Part shown: piece after piece, positions 33,103 through 34,689 of the stretch
Layout: each line of letters starts with the position of its first letter
Numbering within the stretch: the stretch's first letter is position 1
Assembly: GCA_016927495.1 (NCBI GenBank)
Contig: JAFGMP010000268.1
Span: 1 to 34,689, forward strand
Source: Candidatus Latescibacterota bacterium
GTDB taxonomy: Bacteria; Latescibacterota; Latescibacteria; Latescibacterales; Latescibacteraceae
Reading direction: 5' to 3'
DNA length: 34,689 bases
The notes under the pieces: model-generated
Database searches by the model: none
What the model was told of the DNA's origin: nothing
The model's input: the letters and a program-made list of their open reading frames with translations, nothing else
Position numbers and translations under genes: made by a program

Positions 33103-34311
33103 ATGAAAACGCCTTTTAAAGCGGTTAAGGTAACTGACAGTATATACTGGGTTGGAGCAATCGACTGGAATATAAAAGATTTTCACGGGTACGCAACAGA
33201 CAGCGGGACAACATATAATGCATATCTTGTTCTCGCTGACAAAATTACGCTGGTCGATACGGTCAAAGCTCCTTTCCGTGATGAAATGATATCGCGGATA
33301 GCTTCTGTCGTAGACCCTAAGAATATTTCCGTTATAATATCAAATCATTCCGAAATGGATCATACCGGCTGCCTGCCGGAAGTCATAAATTTGATCGCAC
33401 CGGATCATGTCTATGCCTCAAAAATGGGATTGAAAGCAATAAAGAACCATTTTCACAGCGATTGCGGTATTACTGTTGTCGAGGATGGCAGTACTGTCAG
33501 TCTGGGTGACAGAGACATTTCATTTATCGAAACCAGGATGCTGCATTGGCCGGACAGTATGTTCAGCTATCTGCCCGGAGAAAGTTTTTTGTTCTCTCAG
33601 GATGCATTCGGTATGCACCTGGCCTCATGCGAACGATTTGCTGACGAGATCGACTCTTTTGTCCTTGAGTTTGAGGGTGCGAAATATTTTGCAAATATCC
33701 TGATGCCTTATTCAAAATTCATTACGAAGTTGCTTGAAAGGATCGGCGCATTAAATCTGGATATTAAACATATCGCACCTGATCACGGCCCTGTGTGGCG
33801 AAACGCTGAGAATATTCGGCATGTTGTTGGACTCTACAAGAAATGGGCAGAACAGAAACCTGCACCGAAAGCGGTAATAACCTATGATACAATGTGGCAG
33901 AGCACCGATAAAATGGCCCGCGCAATTGCGGACGGGCTTGCCGGAAGCGGTATACAGGTTAAACTTATGTCGCTACAATCATATCATCGCAGCGATATAG
34001 CCACGGAATTACTCGATTCCGGTGCGTTTGTTGTCGGAAGCCCAACTCTTAACAATAATGTATTTCCTACTATTGCGGATGCGATGGTTTATCTCAAAGG
34101 ATTAAAACCGGTAAATCTCATCGGTGCGGCTTTCGGTTCATACGGCTGGAGTGGAGAATCCATTAAACATTTGGAAAATATGCTTGATGAAATGAAGGTT
34201 GACCGTGTCGTTGAAAGTGTGAAATGCGAATATATACCCGATAATGATACACTTGAAAGCTGTAATGATTTAGGGAAACGTATTGCAGAAAAACTGAAAC
34301 AGATATGTTGA
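33103..34311 (+). CDS. fprA: Flavodiiron protein (A-type flavoprotein)
   Basis: A 402-residue oxygen or nitric oxide reductase of the minimal class A type. The metallo-beta-lactamase-like domain (1-250) holds the diiron ligands NHSEMDH (His82, Glu84, Asp86, His87), His148, Asp167 and His228. The flavodoxin domain (about 256-400) begins [16 protein letters not shown], the FMN phosphate loop, and continues [11 protein letters not shown] and FGSYGWSGE. It reduces O2 to water (or NO to N2O) in the cytoplasm using electrons from rubredoxin, whose gene follows after 25 bases. No extra C-terminal rubredoxin or flavin reductase module is fused, so the separate rubredoxin is its expected donor. Confidence 0.96.
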   Translation: MKTPFKAVKVTDSIYWVGAIDWNIKDFHGYATDSGTTYNAYLVLADKITLVDTVKAPFRDEMISRIASVVDPKNISVIISNHSEMDHTGCLPEVINLIAPDHVYASKMGLKAIKNHFHSDCGITVVEDGSTVSLGDRDISFIETRMLHWPDSMFSYLPGESFLFSQDAFGMHLASCERFADEIDSFVLEFEGAKYFANILMPYSKFITKLLERIGALNLDIKHIAPDHGPVWRNAENIRHVVGLYKKWAEQKPAPKAVITYDTMWQSTDKMARAIADGLAGSGIQVKLMSLQSYHRSDIATELLDSGAFVVGSPTLNNNVFPTIADAMVYLKGLKPVNLIGAAFGSYGWSGESIKHLENMLDEMKVDRVVESVKCEYIPDNDTLESCNDLGKRIAEKLKQIC

Positions 34312-34336
34312 ATTAAGATTGAGGAATGGAGGATGT

Positions 34337-34495
34337 ATGCAGAAGTATGTTTGTACATTATGCGGCTATGTCTATGATCCCGCTGTTGGTGATGATGAAG
34401 GCGGTATACCTCCCGGAACTTCATTTGATGACCTGCCGGACGATTGGGTATGTCCTTTATGCGGAGCCGGGAAAAGCGATTTTGAGCCTGAGTAA
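34337..34495 (+). CDS. Rubredoxin
   Basis: A 52-residue electron carrier: [15 protein letters not shown], a central [29 protein letters not shown] and an acidic end. Cys6, Cys9, Cys39 and Cys42 (CTLCGY and CPLCG) bind one Fe in an FeS4 site. GGAGG-type sequence precedes the ATG. It lies 25 bases after the flavodiiron gene in the same operon and should feed it electrons. It can also serve rubrerythrin and the superoxide reductases. Size and spacing are standard for the family. Confidence 0.97.
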   Translation: MQKYVCTLCGYVYDPAVGDDEGGIPPGTSFDDLPDDWVCPLCGAGKSDFEPE

Positions 34496-34536
34496 AAAGC
34501 TCAGTATTAAATCACTTCATGAATTGAGTTAATTGT

Positions 34537-34568
34537 ATATGCCGGATTTTTGATCCGGCATATTTTTT
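34537..34568 (+). terminator. Rho-independent terminator after rubredoxin
   Basis: ATATGCCGGAT (34537-34547) and ATCCGGCATAT (34553-34563) form a perfect 11-bp stem with loop TTTTG, followed directly by a run of T. It ends the flavodiiron-rubredoxin operon. The remaining 121 bases to the window end are AT-rich and show no gene. Confidence 0.92.
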
Positions 34569-34689
34569 ATATGTTGAATATACTGCATTTATTAATTCGA
34601 TATTTAGCCCGGATTATTCATAAACAAGAATAAAGAGACAAAAGAGGGGAATAAAAAGCAATATAATTTTGCACGTTAAGGTAAAAAAA

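Overview
The window (about 42% G+C by eye) looks like chromosomal DNA from an anaerobic or microaerophilic, carbohydrate-using bacterium of an uncultured or poorly sampled lineage. The evidence is a complete oxygen-defence set typical of anaerobes (PerR, rubrerythrin, two superoxide reductases, ferritin, flavodiiron protein, rubredoxin), exported carbohydrate-active and Tat-exported oxidoreductase-like proteins, and lipoproteins typical of environmental FCB/PVC-type genomes. Strong GGAGG or GGGGG ribosome sites and TTGACA-type promoters argue against Bacteroidota. The phylum is inference only. No phage, insertion sequence, CRISPR array, tRNA or rRNA was found.

Layout. 1-5415 (minus): the start-side part of a TIM-barrel glycosidase-like protein, then a 1429-residue lipoprotein joining two PQQ-type beta-propellers, an embedded methyltransferase-like domain and a malectin-like domain. 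5608-8076 (plus): a three-gene NitT/TauT-type ABC importer. 8335-9381: two unknown genes facing each other. 9673-16919: a carbohydrate island with a beta-helix lipoprotein, two tandem Tat-exported Gfo/Idh/MocA-like proteins, an SGNH hydrolase and a sodium/solute symporter. 17077-23082 (minus): a single-chain glutamate synthase with GltB and GltD fused. 23467-23823: a lone L-rhamnose mutarotase-type protein.

24012-28685 (minus): the most unusual region. A tight five-gene cluster encodes a cysteine-desulfurase-like PLP enzyme, 94- and 63-residue unknown proteins and two V4R-like proteins, one cysteine-rich and one with cysteine replaced by serine in the conserved C-terminal segment. It ends in a clear terminator. 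Only 38 bases upstream lies a chemoreceptor gene that appears to lack a HAMP domain and is preceded by a good sigma-54-type promoter match, so all six genes could form one transcription unit.

29015-29689: an alpha/beta hydrolase. 29922-32766 (plus): a PerR-led oxidative-stress cluster (PerR, rubrerythrin, TM1266-like ACT protein, desulfoferrodoxin, ferritin, Tat-exported superoxide reductase). A strong promoter overlaps a perfect inverted repeat in front of perR. 33103-34495: flavodiiron protein and rubredoxin, closed by a strong terminator. Together these can remove superoxide inside and outside the membrane, reduce peroxide and oxygen, and store the released iron.
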